Below are positions 45,955 through 60,900 of a stretch of 64,000 nucleotides of DNA, piece after piece; the first letter of the stretch is position 1; every line of letters starts with the position of its first letter. Position numbers and translations under genes: made by a program. The notes below the pieces were generated by a model. That model had not been told where the DNA came from. It was given only the letters and a program-made list of their open reading frames with translations, and did no database searches. This DNA comes from Metopolophium dirhodum (taxonomy: Eukaryota > Arthropoda > Insecta > Hemiptera > Aphididae), in the NCBI RefSeq assembly GCF_019925205.1, contig NC_083567.1, positions 19,406,001 through 19,470,000 of the forward strand, written 5' to 3'.

Positions 45955-47345
45955 ATTTTAGATTCTGAGCGAAGCGATGAATGTATTGATTTTACAATGA
46001 TGTGTGTTTTTTTTTTATTTTTGTGTCTGTCATCACCTTTTAGGACAGTAAAAGTGCTTGGATTTTCTTCAATAGTAACTTTTCTGATAGGAAAGTGAAT
46101 CTAGTTGGTACTTTGGGGGGACAAAAATAAAAATTTCCCAGTAATTTTCACAAGCGACGTGAAAAACAAAAGAAAAATTAAAGAAAAACGGGAATTTTTA
46201 CGCAAAATCTGTTTTTGAGAAAATAGATTTTGGTTTTTGGTGTAACTCTAAAACAAACGACCGTAGGTATATAAAATTTTGACTGAATGTTTATATTAGC
46301 ATTTTCTATACACCATAAAATTTACAAAATATTTTGACTCTTTTTGAGCTGTTTACGGCCATTGTCAGTTTTCAATTTTTTTAGTTTTTTTTTTCTATAA
46401 ATATCAATAAAATTTTATTTGTTGGGTAAAAAAAGCTTGAAAATTTAATAGAAGGCTCCTAGGTTATTGATTCAAAGGCAGATGAAAAAAATTAAAAATC
46501 CTTAGTCACAGTTTTTATTTATCAGCATTTAAAGTTCAAATTTTGACAAAATACAGAAAAATCACGAAAATTAGCAAACTATTTTGAGTTGAGAATTCAT
46601 AAAAATTTTTCTTTTTAAATCTAATATTTGAAAATATAATATAAGATTACTCATAAGTTTGTCTACCTTTATCAAAAAACAAATGTCTAGAAGAAACTTA
46701 AATTCAATTTTTATAAGCGTCTGAAATTTATATTTTTACAACATTTGATATTCACTCGATTTCTCATGTAACAGTTTTCTTATTTTATTGTAATTTAAAA
46801 CGAATGACTGTAGATACTTGAAAATTTCATTGAATGTTTATATTAGCATTTTCTATACACGATAAAATTTTGAAAATAATTTGACTCTTTTTGAACTGTT
46901 TACGGACATCGTCAGTTTTCAATTTTTTTAGTTTTTTTTTCTATAAATATCAATAAAATTTTATTGGTTAGGTAAAAAAGCGTGAAAATTTAATATAAGG
47001 CTAATTTTTTATAAGCATTTAAAGTTCAAATTTTGACAACATTTATCAAATTTATAATTTATTAATTATTTTGTGGTTAAAAATGTATAAAATGTTTAAC
47101 TTTTATGGCTAAGGATTGAAAATTTAAAACAAGGCTCCACGTAAATAGGTTATATATAAATTACTTTATTCACAATAATATCATCAAATATACTTGGTAA
47201 TATCATAGGCTGACTGACCGTTTTCGCTCAGAATCGTTTTTCTTATACAATGATATTATATCATTGAATTCAAATTTAACACCATCCATTACAGTGACCC
47301 ACTTGTAACCTACTGTACAGCAGAGCGACATCCACTTATCCACCT
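45955..47345 (+). mobile_element. ~1.4 kb dispersed repeat, copy B (full length)
   Basis: Runs from TTTTAGATTCTGAGCGAAGC to GCAGAGCGACATCCACTTAT. Near its ends it carries inverted ATTCTGAGCGAA (45962) and TTCGCTCAGAAT (about 47224). Inside, a ~200-bp module (TTTATATTAGCATTTTCTAT, CTGTTTACGG, TTTCTATAAATATCAATAAA, GAAAATTTAAT) occurs at about 46258-46460 and again at 46800-47000. No protein is encoded, so it is non-autonomous. It is related to copies A, C and D. Confidence 0.82.
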
Positions 47346-48530
47346 TTTTTATAATTTATTTATTAATTTCGAGATGAAATTATTTTTAAAATGTGGTGTA
47401 TTTAAATTTGTATGAAAAAAAAACCTTATGATTGGACGATTAAAATGATTTTGTGAACTTATCCAGTTGTGGTCCAACCCAATTACTAGATTTAGTGGCA
47501 GCTACACCTTTGAAAGTTGGAAAGAACATTACCTAGTGGGGTAATAAATTCTATTCTACTGACCCAGCTTAGAACTCCTGGTGTAAATGCTTGAGAACAA
47601 TTATAGATGTCGATATCGATCTTAGTAATTAAAAATATGTATCGGTAAATTTAGTTTTCTGCGTTAATTAAAACTTGTAGATTTAGATTGTATTAATTTT
47701 AGTGTATATATTTTTCACTTTTAATACTTGTTACAAATATTTAATTGGACTATTTTGTAAATTATAATTTGAATATGTGAAAACGAACTGTAGACGAATT
47801 TAAATATTGTATTTGTGTATAATATTAGGCTTCAATACGATTTAATAATAAATTATTGATTTGATTCTTATACAATTTTAATATTTACTTAACAAAGTTT
47901 ACTAAACCTAAATTTCAGGTGGTAGGTGTATGAAATTGTGTACCTACCTATTGCTACTGAACCTGACAAAAAAGTATATTTGGCTCTACCGGAATCGTCC
48001 AATATCATTATAGATAAAAAGGCATACATTTGAGGAGTGTGGGCGATCGACCCTTGATACCCTGCTAGATACGAGCGTAAACCCTATAATATGTTGTTCT
48101 GTGATCATAATACAATATTCATAGGGGTGCAAATATCGGACTCGTATAAAATAAATTAGGATGAACGATAGAAATTCAGCAAACCGTGACGACTGCGAAG
48201 AGGTGTACAATATATATGTACTATACAATATATACGAGAAAACAGTAAAATACGTATAAAACATAAATTGTCACATATATAGTATATACGTATATATTTT
48301 TATTCAAACGAATCAATTATTAATATATTATTATTATTCTTAGTATTATTACTATTAAATATGTACCAACCATTTTTCGCATCATCGCACAATAAGAAAC
48401 AACGACGGTATATAATAGGTATATATTATATTATATACTTATACCCGTAACGACGCGAATTACATTAAACCCTGCTGTGGCGGTGGTATAGAAGGGGAAT
48501 AACGGGTATACGGTAGGTTAGGTATGTAGG
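47346..48530. other. AT-rich non-coding stretch
   Basis: No gene or clear repeat is supportable here. Confidence 0.45.
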
Positions 48531-50650
48531 TATACCCCGTGTATTGTATATAATGCACAATCACTTTCGCGGAAACGATCTCGGTCACCCTCCCCAGACG
48601 GCTTCGAACTCACATTACCTATAATGACACGCGAGAGGGTGTGTGCGTATATATCGACATGTGTAGTGAGCTTGTGTGTGTTTGTGTGTGTGTGTGTAGA
48701 TAAGACGTGCGGCTGAAGATTTCCATTGGAAATCGAAGTCCCGAGGTCCCCCCAGGATTTCCAACGCGATTACGGGTTAGACGCCGGTTCCCGCTCCCCC
48801 CCTCGCTACTTACCGCGGACTAGTCGAAATTCAATTATACAAACGCCTCGCGACGACTTCCCCCGGTCGCTGAGCAGCCCGCGACCTCCGCCCTCACCTG
48901 CACCGTGGCCAACAATCCATTTAGTTTATCGGTGCCGCCACCTCGGAAGAGACAGTTCTATAATAATATTGTTGTGCAGTCATTGCAACAGCAGAGTATA
49001 CCTATTACCTATATTATTATAATTACCGAGCCCTGAAGTTGTAGCGCGACCGACTCTATAACGCCGAGGCGAATCGTTTTTACATCCGATTTTTGTACTC
49101 GACACCTATACATGACAAATATATAATAATATTGTCGTCGCACTGACCACGAGCGACCCGAACCGGTATTTTTTTTACACCAGTCGCCTTGACGTCGTGT
49201 ACGATATAATATTATAGCTAAACACGACGGACGCATCAAGAATATCATAACTTTATAATATATGGGACGTAGGTATATACGTATTGACGGACACTGTGAT
49301 ATTTATTATTAGAATAATAATATATTCGAAGCAGTCGTATGTCCGTCGCTCGGTATTATGTCCCGAATGGCCATGGCACATCGTTCCCGTCGGTCGCGCA
49401 AATAATAAATCTGGGGCGCGAAAAATCGATATACCCTCCCCCCCAACCAACACCACCGACACCACGGTGTGCCCCTCCGCGTCGCGACGGCTATTTGTGG
49501 GTATCGGACGGACGTCCGCATAAATAATTCGCCGGAGGTTTTAAGCCCTTAGCAATTAATTCCCGGCTAAAATTATGTACGGAGTCGGTTAATCCCTTTC
49601 GGTAGCCGTTCGAAATCACGTCTCTTTGAGTGCCCGGGCCCGCGCACCCACCGCAGGACGTAGGTCCGCCGTCGTTAAGCCCCCGCCCCACCGCCGCCGC
49701 CGCTGTTTTAAATAATTATAAACGCGCTGGTCCGTGGCACGTCAATTTACATTAGCCATCGCCGGCGCCAAAATTCGGGCGCACAACAATGATAACATTA
49801 CCTATACCTATTTATAATAATAATACAACGTGGGCACTATTAATTTACGGTTGTAGTAGAAGCCATACGGCGGCGATCGGAATTTACGCCGAGACTCCGC
49901 ATTGCGTTATTATTGTATTTCGATCGTACATATTGTTGGTATTATAATTTATAAAACCCGCTTTGTTCCACGATGACCGACATGTTTTGTATTGTATACA
50001 ATACAATTGTATTGGTTTCGAGGGGTTAATGCAGTGCAGGACCTCGGTATCTCGAAGTATTATTGAGGGACCGAAAAAAAGAAGTTCGTGATACCTCGGT
50101 TCCACCGTGATGCGTAATGATATTACGAGAGAGATTGTCAGGATAAGTGTGTTTATATATTTTGTTTTTAGGTCATTACATCGTGGCTGTCGCGGATTCG
50201 ATTATCCGGTGAATCGTTGTAAGAACGGAATTTATTTTCGTAGCAATTCTACAAGTATAATAATAATAATAATAATATAGTGTTAGGTATATTATACGAG
50301 GAAACATCACGTGCCCGAGCACCATATCCGGTGACCTGGAAAATGACTACGCTTCTGTGCATTTAGTGTACTATGTAGCTGCGTAGTCGGTTGGATTAGG
50401 TTAGGTTAGGATAGGTTAAAACTCCGCCGGCTAGACTAGGCGCGTTACACGTTAAGCTCTTTTCGGATGAGAAAAAACCCGTATCTCAACCGCGAAATTT
50501 ACTATCCTGTAACTACTCAGTGAATTAACTACACGTGCTCAAGAGTATAATATATGAACACGTGACAGCCGTTCTTCCCGGCCGACCACGTGCCTCAACC
50601 GTTTGAATTAATAGCGATGACTCCGTACAAGCCTTATCGGTATCACAATT
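48531..50650. promoter_or_regulatory. CpG/GC-rich region, possible promoter or conserved regulatory DNA
   Basis: The longest GC-rich, CpG-rich stretch of the window, with a (GT)n run at about 48672-48697, CCGCCGCCGCCGCTG near 49690 and a run of conserved-looking AT-rich homeobox-type cores (TTTTAAATAATTATAAACG, TCAATTTACATTAG). Open frames of 60-98 codons on both strands share the same composition bias, so none is called as a gene. A promoter, 5' exon or enhancer cluster of a nearby gene is plausible by analogy with insect CpG-rich starts; I identified no splice pattern or domain. Confidence 0.3.
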
Positions 50651-53600
50651 TATAATATTATAATTTATCATACATACCGCGTGGTCATTGGATAGTAATA
50701 TACTTGCAAGTCCAAGACAGTGTTTAAAATATGTTCCAAATACTTATTAAAATAATATAAATTTATATTTCAAATACGTTTGCCATATCCTCCCGTCGAG
50801 AACTGTTCTTATACTGTCTAGAGAATCGGAATAACGTGCCCCGTACATACCTGAAACGATAACAATATTATAATTATTAAATATAACATTTTGTACATCA
50901 TATGAATTTTTTTCTTTTACCAGTATAATATTTTTTCATACATTTATTGACACTATACATGGATGTTTAATTCGTAATTTCACGAGAGGTAATTTCATTA
51001 TGCATACACACAGTGATTGTATGCCGGAGCCAAGCAGGTTAATGAATAATATTTCTATCACGGTTAATTCGAGCGAAAAAAAATGGTAACTCCAGTTTAT
51101 TTAATTAATTTTTTATGAAAACGTTGTTTACCCGGCGTTCGGTGGTTGAGAAGTCCGTCAGGTATATGTCTACCACTTAGTACACTGTAATAATTTAGCC
51201 CCTATTTGCTTACATAATATGAGATACTTGACTGGAGGGATCTATTCAAAATCAATCATAATTTAGTGACACAGGTTAATGAACAATGACAATATTCACG
51301 TCGGGTACTCGGGTGAGCGAGAAAAAAAATATGATATTATAATTTAACGCCTCGGTGTCATGTGTCCACAAATAATAACATAATATTATTGTTGCAAATC
51401 GTCATGTAATATAAATAAGCAAGATTTGAACAGTTAAGGTTTCGTTTTTGCGTCCAATTTGTGCGTAACCCAAACCATATAGAGGTACAAATGCGTTAAA
51501 AAATTCTGTTGTAACGAATCGTGTGGTTTTCACTTTACGCGTGCGACGGAGGCTGTGATGTTCGATAAAAGCCCAAGCGCGGACATCGTGCAGGTGTCCG
51601 AGGTGAGAACGTACGCTTATCACGCCATAATATATTATAATATGATGATACAAAAAATGTATTGTAATATTGTGTGGTTTACGGACACAACCCCGACTAG
51701 TGAATACGAAACCTGCATCAGACCACTGCGACATAGGTTACCGCTATAATATTATTATACAGCTGCTATATTATGACGACATATTTTTACGATGGTCTAG
51801 AGAACAATTTTCGTTTCCCACTCGCACAAACTTCAAAAAATATTCGGAATTATAAAAAAATATATTACTTTATTATTATAATATTGGTGTGTACGCACGC
51901 GTGTAAACTAATAATTATTCATAGACAATGGTGTACAATCCGATAGGTTCGATGAGCGATGTATTTTTTCGACTTCTTTTATTTGTTAATAATATAAGCA
52001 CACAACAATATTTCATCGGTTGTAATAATATGTCTTAACGAGTATTGCGTTGCGTACTAATAATAACTTCAGTGTACAAATAATCGTATGCAATAAAATA
52101 ATCTTAGGAGATCCGACGCCCGCGGACCACTAAATCGGGTAATCCAATAATTGGGCTTTACCTGCAGCACCGCTAAACAATTTTCGATGCGATTTACACG
52201 CACGGCTTGCTCGGAGGGGCACAATAATTATATTATTATTGTCATCGTCGTTATACCGCAAGGACCAATTACTACAATAAGGGATCTATCAATAATTCGA
52301 TGACAAGAGGACAGAGAGAAATATGGATGCCGTACGCAATTAAGAGTTTGTAATTTGTATATTCAATATTGTATATATTGTTATTATTATTGTTTATTAT
52401 TATATTTACGTATGAATTATTTTGTCCAATAATAATATTTTTATACGTGTTGAAAGTTTGTGGTATTATTAGATTACGTAAAAATTATAATCATTTGTAC
52501 CAGATGTATAAAGGAAATTAAAGAAATCATTAATATGTCTGAGTTGGAGTAATGAAGGGACAAATAATAATTTCGATCACGAGCAAAGCGAACTATTTTT
52601 TTGTACGTAATATAATAAATTTAAATTCTAATATCTTCTCCCGTCTATGTAAGACCACCAATCATTAATTACGTCATTCGTTAAGTATTTGTATTAAATT
52701 TATTATAATATGTACGATACGTCCAAAACCGTCGGAGTTTTTAATTTCACTTATCGTACACCAATATTTTTTTCGAAAATTCCACCAAGGCGTACAAAAT
52801 ATAAGAATTGAAACGAAAAAAACAATTATAATGTCATGTTTAAAATCATATTTTTAAAAGATAATATCAAAACAGTCATAAAAAGTCTAAAAAAAAAAAC
52901 AGATTATAGTTTTATATGTGAATTATTGTAATTTAAATAAAATATGAAAACGCCAATATAGCGTACGCAACACATTTATCGCATCAAATTTGGATTCAAA
53001 AATTCGCATTCACCGTTTGTCGGGACCTTATGACCAACTTACTGTAACTTATTACAATGTCGTAAGCCATTTTTTGAATAGTTATATACTTATATATTAA
53101 CGAACCAAGTATATAGCTGATTATGAGTTTTCGTTAAATCAAAATGTGCTAAAATGTATTAGCTCGTTATTCAAAATATATTATGGCGCATCCGGAAAAT
53201 AACTATTTGGATTATTTATCGGTTTACTTTATTGTTTTGCTTTGATAAATTGTATAGTCAAAATAAATATTACTAGGGTTTCGGCTCAAAGAAAGCAAAT
53301 AAAATGCTCGTATCATCGCACGCCAACTACAATAAAAACCAACAAATTTAAATTTAAATAATTGCAGTGCTATGGTTTTACATAATTTAACGCACACAGC
53401 GCTATTATTATGCAACATAAAAACGTATACAAAATAATACGGTCCGAAGATGACCAACATCCATAATATTCGGGTTTTTTGTCAGCCGTAGACAGTATAT
53501 AGTTTTGACCTAAATACATAATTAACTGTAATTAATTTAATGATTTGGTTATAAGGGTAGTATTCTACACGCACGGTTCAATAAAAAAAATTAATTTTTA

Positions 53601-56600
53601 AATAATCATAAGGGTCTGCATATTAATATATTATTTAATATATATATATATACATATATATATAATATAAATAAATATATATACATATTTTATGTGCTTT
53701 TTCACGGATATAATAACATTACTAATGGCCTTTTTGGTCGATTAAAAACATAATATAATATTGTTAAAAATGTGCGGGGTAGGAGCCGAACGTAATAGGT
53801 ATTTATGTAACACGGCCAAAAGTCCAAAAAACGTTGTTTTAAAAATTAGATAATATAAAATAATTTCAAAACAAATAGACATGACTATATTCTGAGCCGA
53901 AAAACAATAATACAACTTGATACCATAAATGGCTATATAATAATAAATGGCTTGCGTCCAATAATACAACAATATTATATGAAAATAAATCGAGCGGCAA
54001 ACGGCCAATATCAGAAATAATAGTACCTACTTGAATATAAAACAGGTACATAAGTACATAGATAGAGGTAGGTACATAAACCGAACGACGTTCAGACTAT
54101 TTCTGCAATATATTATTTTAATTGCGCACAAAATATTTCCGTGTAGACGCAGTAGTGGTGGTTCGATCTGTACGAAATGACCACGTGAGCATATTATTAC
54201 GATCCACCAGAAAAATGAAAAATAATCAAATAGGTACTTACATGAAAAATTTTTCATAAATAATAATAATTATCGGTTATAAATTATAATTATACGGTAC
54301 CTACTCATCACGCCATTTTACCCGACCACCAGTCAAAATAGCTCTTTGCCCTATCTCAATCTATAATTGAATACGACATAGTGGCATGGGTTGAGGCTCC
54401 ACAAACATATACAAATAACATACAAGTAGCTCAAAAACACCATTTTAAAAATTATATTCCGCAAACAAAGACTTTTCGTCACTAATCAACTATTCTCTGA
54501 CACTAACTATTATTCATAAAAAAAATTATACTATGAGAAAACGTTATTCTACCTGTTTCAAAATAACATAATTCAAACAGCTAGTCACAATTATAGTACA
54601 AGATCTGAAAATCTAATATTTCCAAAAACAAACACCTCTAAATATTATAACAGCTATCAAATAACTAGCTTGAGAGTTGAGACTATACGAAAAGCTCCCC
54701 CCCCCCCCATAAAAATCTGTCATATATGTATATTGTATATTTTGTCAAATGACTTGTTTGAAAAGAATTGATCCGTAAGAGTTAAATATAATATATATAG
54801 TTGAATTTAGGACTCCAAAAGTAAACATATTTTATAGACGCCACAGACTCGTTCTGAAGGTATTTATTATTATATTTCTGATTATAAATTTAATTTATTA
54901 ATTTAAATATACATATAGCATTGTAGTTCAGTTGAAATGTAAATACAATGATGAGATGTTATAGTTGTTGTAATATTATAATACTATGATATTGACATAT
55001 TTTGGATTTTGTGGTTTTCATGAATGTTACATACATTTTTTTTTTTTTTAATAGTATAATGATAGACATTGGTGGACTGTTAACGGTGCATAGTATAATA
55101 TAACTCTCGTGGTAGGAAAAAGTCAAGCGGTGAGCTTATAATGCTGAAGTACCAATTTATTATACACTGTATCGAGGTATCATACAAACAATTGATATTT
55201 TTAATTACGATCCTTTTTTTTGTGTCGATTGTGCCTTTTCCCATTGATTTTCCAAGTCAGTAATGGTTGAGAAAGGGTCGACCCCGAAATGCATTTCCTC
55301 CAAGGTGGAAAAAAAGGAACAATGCTGGGAATGATGGAACATTAATATTGAATCATAATGATAGAACTAGAGTCGTTAGATTAGTATATCGCCAACAATT
55401 TTAATGAGTTTATATAATAAAAAAATATGCAATAACGACGCAAACGCGGACACTTATGAGGTGTATATTTCACGAAATGTTTGGTCACAAAAAAATGCGA
55501 ATAATTGTAAACAACAGAGAATATATTATTTTTATTTTATTGTTTCGTACTCAGGTGGCATATTTTCCGTTTCCACAACGCAAATTAAAAAATATAAAAA
55601 TAAAATCCATGTATGATGATGTGCATAATGATTCAAGTATTTAATTAAATTGCTCATGATGTGTAATAATATAATATTATAATGTCCAAAAGCTCCAAGA
55701 AAAAAATTCAATTAAATTGCATCCTATTGATTTACATGCCTACAGCACACGTACTAATACCTGCAGCATTTCGAATAGCATCTTTATTCACAGAAAAATC
55801 AATTGAATAGTACGTAGAAATCTTTTAAAAAATTATATAAGTACTGTTATATAAATATTTAATATAACAATTAATAATAATATTATATGTATGACTTGTA
55901 AAATGTATTGTGTTTCACATCCATCAGTGAAACTTTATTTCCACCAACGTGAGATACTCGGAAATAAATCTGGAATGAATTTTAAGTAAAATGTAATGGT
56001 TTAAGAGGTAATTTTTATTTTTATGTTTGATAATACATTTTTCAAGTAAAATGATAATATTATATTGTTGTAATCCTTTAACAAGAATTGATTTTAACAC
56101 TAAACTATTTATTTTTATTGTGTGTTTTGATAAATCAAGTTATGCCTAATATTATTTATTTAAGTACCTATAGGTTATTTGATAGGTACCACTATAGTTC
56201 CTTACCGACCCCTGATTAATGAGTATTTTTGGCCAAGTGCAGTTTTGGTAATCTATTGTTTGGCTTTCAAACGTTTTTCTTCAATTTAGCATTACGTTTC
56301 TAATAGTTTCTCAGTACTTTAAAGATCCTATATACCAATATATTATAGTCAACAGAATTATTATTATTTTTAATCAATCTCATTTCTTAAGAACTTTAAT
56401 CAAATTATCATTACTTATTTAATTTTGTATGATAACAATCTTGTATATTATTTTTTATGTGAATATGACTCTAACAAGTTTTAATTTTTTATACCTTAGT
56501 TTAGCAGTGTAATTATTTTTAATTTCATCGTTGGTGTATATGCACTCTCAACTTACTTTTTAAAATCTAACATACTTGATTACCACTTTTATTTTAGACT

Positions 56601-57709
56601 CTATCAGGCTTGTACAGCTTTTAAATGAATACATTTTATATATTTATTCAAAATTCTCTGACCCTTCTCAGAAACATTATTTCTAGGTATTATTATCACG
56701 TTGAACCAATAGGGTTTTAATATTTCATGCAATTTTAATATAATATTCAATTTCCATGGAAAATTAATTTTCATTCTATTCATTGTCAATGTTTTTTGTG
56801 TGTAGTCAATATATTATTTCTAATCTAATCTAATAACCGAACGTGTTTAAAAGAAGAAAACCCTTTTTAATAATTTTATTGAATTATTTCAAATTCAGAA
56901 CCCACTCAAATTTATATATTTTCATTTATTTATAGAACCATTGTTATGTTATGCAAGTTTAAAATTAGCATTTTTTTTATATAAACGTCCTATTATGAAC
57001 CATAGGTTTATTTTAAACGAACTTAACTGTCATAATATTTTCTTATTATTTTATTCAAACTCTGAGTTATTATTTTTAGTCTTGTCATCATTTATATACG
57101 TAATGAAGTAATTAAAAAAAATTAATATTAAAAAAAAAATGTATGTACCTACTTTTTACCCTAGCATAATTTCGAAGAGACAAATACATATATACTTGAT
57201 TAAATATTGCTGATGTATATTTTAAAAGTCAATTACATTTAATATCAATATTTCAAACTGAGAAATTACTGGTTCAAATTTTGAATTTGGCAGATTCTCA
57301 AAAAAATTATCCTCTAAATAATTTTACAGTAAAAAAGAGTTTTTCTCATTTGTAAAACAGAAGAATGTATTAATGCAAGACACTCCCTAAGTAGTAAAAC
57401 CAAATTCTAATATTTCAAAAATGGTCTCTAAGTATATTCAAAAATGTCAAAAATCAGAATTTATTGAAATTCATAATTGAAAGAAAAAACTGGTGTGATC
57501 ATGCTTAGTAAATCTTCTGGTGTATAATATATATTGGATGATCCATTTAACGTATTACGTAATACACTCATTAGGCAGTAAAAATCTTACAGAGATATAG
57601 TTTATACTCTTGCAGTAGCTTATATCTGAAAGTGGATTGTCAAATGCGAAAAAAATATTGAAATATGTATAAATATTCGGTGTCAATTTCACGAAAAAAT
57701 CTATTTAGT
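50651..57709. other. Long AT-rich non-coding stretch
   Basis: No coding region is supportable. Contents seen: an (AT)n-rich tract at 53638-53680, a 12-C run at 54697-54708 and many poly-A runs. Confidence 0.45.
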
Positions 57710-59140
57710 ATTTTAGATTCTGAGCGAAGCGATGAATGTATTGATATTTTTACAATGATATGTTTTTTTTAATTTTTTTTTGTGTCTGTCATCACCTTTT
57801 AGGACAGTAAAAGTGCTTAGATTTTCTTCAACAGTAACTTTTCTGATAGGAAAGTGAATCTAGTTGGTACTTTGGGGGGTCGAAAGTAAAAATGTTTCAG
57901 TAGTTTTTAAACGAGACGTCATAAACAAAAGAAATATTAAGGAAAAACGGGAATTTTTACGCAAAATCTGTTTTCGAGAAAATCGATTTTGGTTTTTGGT
58001 GCAACTCTTAAACAAATGTTCGTAGGTACATGAAATTTTGACTGAATGTTTATATTAAAATTCTCTATATACCATAACATTTTCCAAATATTCCGACTTT
58101 TTTTGAGCTGTTTACGGACATTTTCAGTTTCCATTTTTTTTAGTTTTTTTTTTCTATAAATATCAATAAAATTTTATCTGTAGGGTAAAAAAGCTTGAAA
58201 ATTTAATAGAAGGCTCCTACTATATTCTATATTGTTACAATGACATTTGAAAAAAATTAAAAATCCTTAGTTACAGTTTTTATTTATAAGCATTTAAAGT
58301 TCAAATCTTGACAAAATACGGAAAAACCACGATAATTAGCAAATTATTTTGAGTTGAGAATTCATAAAAATTTTTCTTTTTAACTCTAAGATTTGAAAAT
58401 GTAACACAAGATTATCCATAAGTTTGTCTACCTTTATCAAAAAAATATGTCTGCGTTTGAAATTCATATTCTTACAACATTTGATATTCACTCGATTTCT
58501 CATGTAACGATTTTCTTATTTTCTTGTAATTAAAAAACGAATGACTGTAGATACTTGAAAATTTCACTGAATGTTTTTATTAGCATTTTCTATACACGAT
58601 AAAATTTGAAAATAATTTGACTCTTTGAGGTGTTTACGGACATTGCCAGTTTTCAATTTTTTTAGTTTTTTTTTCTATAAATATCAATAAAACCGTATTT
58701 GTTGGGTAAAAAAGCGTGAAAGTTTAATAATATGAGGCTCCTGATATATCGTTCTAATAGCAATTGAATAATATTAAAAATACATAGGCACAATTTTTTT
58801 TCATAAGCATTTAAAGTTCAAATTTTAACAAAATTTATCAAATTCATAATTTAATAATTTTTTTGTAGTTAAAAATTTATAAAATGTTCAACTTTTATAG
58901 CTAAGAATTGAAAATTTAAAACAAGGCTCCACGTAAATAGGTTATATATAAATTACTTTATTTACAATAATATCATCAAATATACTATTGGTAATATCAT
59001 AGGCTGACTGACCGTTTTCGCTCAGAATCGTTTTTCTTATACAATGATATTATATCATTGAATTAAAATTTAACAACATCCATTAAAGTGACCCACTTGT
59101 AACCTACTGTACAGCAGAGCGACATCCACTTACCCACACT
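57710..59140 (+). mobile_element. ~1.4 kb dispersed repeat, copy C (full length)
   Basis: Same order as copy B: TTTTAGATTCTGAGCGAAGC at the left, GCAGAGCGACATCCACTTAC at the right, inverted TTCGCTCAGAAT near the right end (about 59018), and two internal copies of the module with TTTCTATAAATATCAATAAA (about 58150 and 58670). It differs from B by small indels. Non-coding. Confidence 0.82.
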
Positions 59141-60400
59141 TTTTTTTTCTTGTCACAGTTTGGAGATAAAATGGTTTCAATTTCAAGAAATGGAAAACTG
59201 TTATTCTTATTTTACTCGATAAAGTTTACAGATCAACTTGTGAAACATAATAGTTTGTTAACAATACAATATTTATTATGAATTTCGTCCATATAATAAT
59301 ATGAGTTCAAATAATGTTATACCTTACCGTCTACATTAAATCATTTGGGACCACAAATAAAAGCTACCAACGACACAATAACACATTTTTTAAAAACTCA
59401 TTTATATTTTATAATATTAATCTAGATACTCGTGATAAAACCAGCGTGAAAAAAATAGATCTTTATTGTTGTAGAACAAAAATAAAATGTAAACGGTAAT
59501 CACAGCTAATAACTACTGTAATTAAAACTTATTGTATAAGTCTAGAAAAAAAGTAAGAAATAAAAAAAAATGCATCCGTGTACAACAATAATTATTAGAT
59601 AATATTATTATAACAGCAAGTACATACATGAGTTGATAATGTTTTAATCGTCTCGGGGACGATTACCCAAGCTGAACCACATAATTAAATAGCCGGTTGT
59701 ACGAAGCAATGACGAAGTTACGAAAAAATATCATGTCAACTCACAATAATATACATTTTGTAGGATGAATGGACAAGGGGGGGGACTGAATGTAGCTCAA
59801 AATTATATATATAAAAATTATATTATATTATATTGTATATAACAGTGGATACGATTATGTTATAATATTGTTTAGTATTTCCACAATTATTACGGTTTTC
59901 GTGCGACATTTAAACATAACATATTGTGTAATAATTCTTCGGTGTGATAATAATAAGGCGAAAGACGATACGCATTTTTTTTTTCATTAGAAGTCACAAC
60001 AACAAATATTATTGGCTTAGATACGCATTTTATTGTCGGTATAATATAATATAGTCGTCCGCCGTCCGGCCGTCGTTATATATGTCTTGTAGACAGAGGT
60101 CCACACCACGGCGGTATTGGCTGGACGAAAAGTTTGCACATCTAATGGAATGGACCGGACAAATAATAATAATATATTATAAGCACCGTAAACGGGAAAT
60201 AATAATAAAAATAAAAATAAAAAGACGTAGTTCATATAGGGCGCACTGCTGCGACCGAGTCAGAAACACGACACCCAAATGCACTGTAGTAATATAATAA
60301 TATGTGAATATGTGAATATGTGATGTGCCGTGTGCATTACAATAATATAATATTATTGTTATTATACGAGACCACAATAATATTGTGTGGTAATGTAGTA
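59141..60400. other. Non-coding stretch
   Basis: AT-rich with short frames and an eight-G run at 59776-59785. Nothing is supportable as a gene. Confidence 0.4.
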
Positions 60401-60900
60401 TCGCGCTTTGTGCCAATCTCTGCAGCATATATGACCGGCTGAACGACGTGTGCGAACGGTTTGATGAACGACGCATAGACATTAGGTGATATTTCATTCG
60501 AGTTACCGTCGAAACGAGCGCTAACCCATCTGCTTCTGCGTGTCACCGGAGACCGAAAAAACGTAACCGGAGTCCCGAACTAATATACCTCGGTAGGTTA
60601 GCGCTGCAGCGCCGTGTTTACCGTGTGGGGTGGGTCCAAGGGACCACCCTGACACTCCTTCATACAACGATGTCAAAATTTTTTTTTTTTAAACGAAGTT
60701 ATAAAATAAATGTAACCCGCAGCTCAGCGTTAGGCGCGAAATTATTTGGACCCCTACCCCCCCCCCCCCCCCCCTATGAAAATGTTTTAAATTCGCCACC
60801 GCTTGTGGTGCGACCGGGCTAGGTGATGTTCGTCAAAGTAACGTAGTTATAGTCGTCGTCGTGATTTTCACCCGAGAATACGCGTGATAAGAAGGATTTT
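60401..60900. other. Moderately GC-rich patch with an 18-C run
   Basis: Contains a C18 run at 60757-60774 after GGACCCCTA and a GGTGGGTCC...GGACCACC pair near 60629-60648. It may be part of an old transposon end, as such C-rich tracts occur in aphid repeats. No duplication or clear inverted repeat was found, so it is not called further. Confidence 0.3.
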
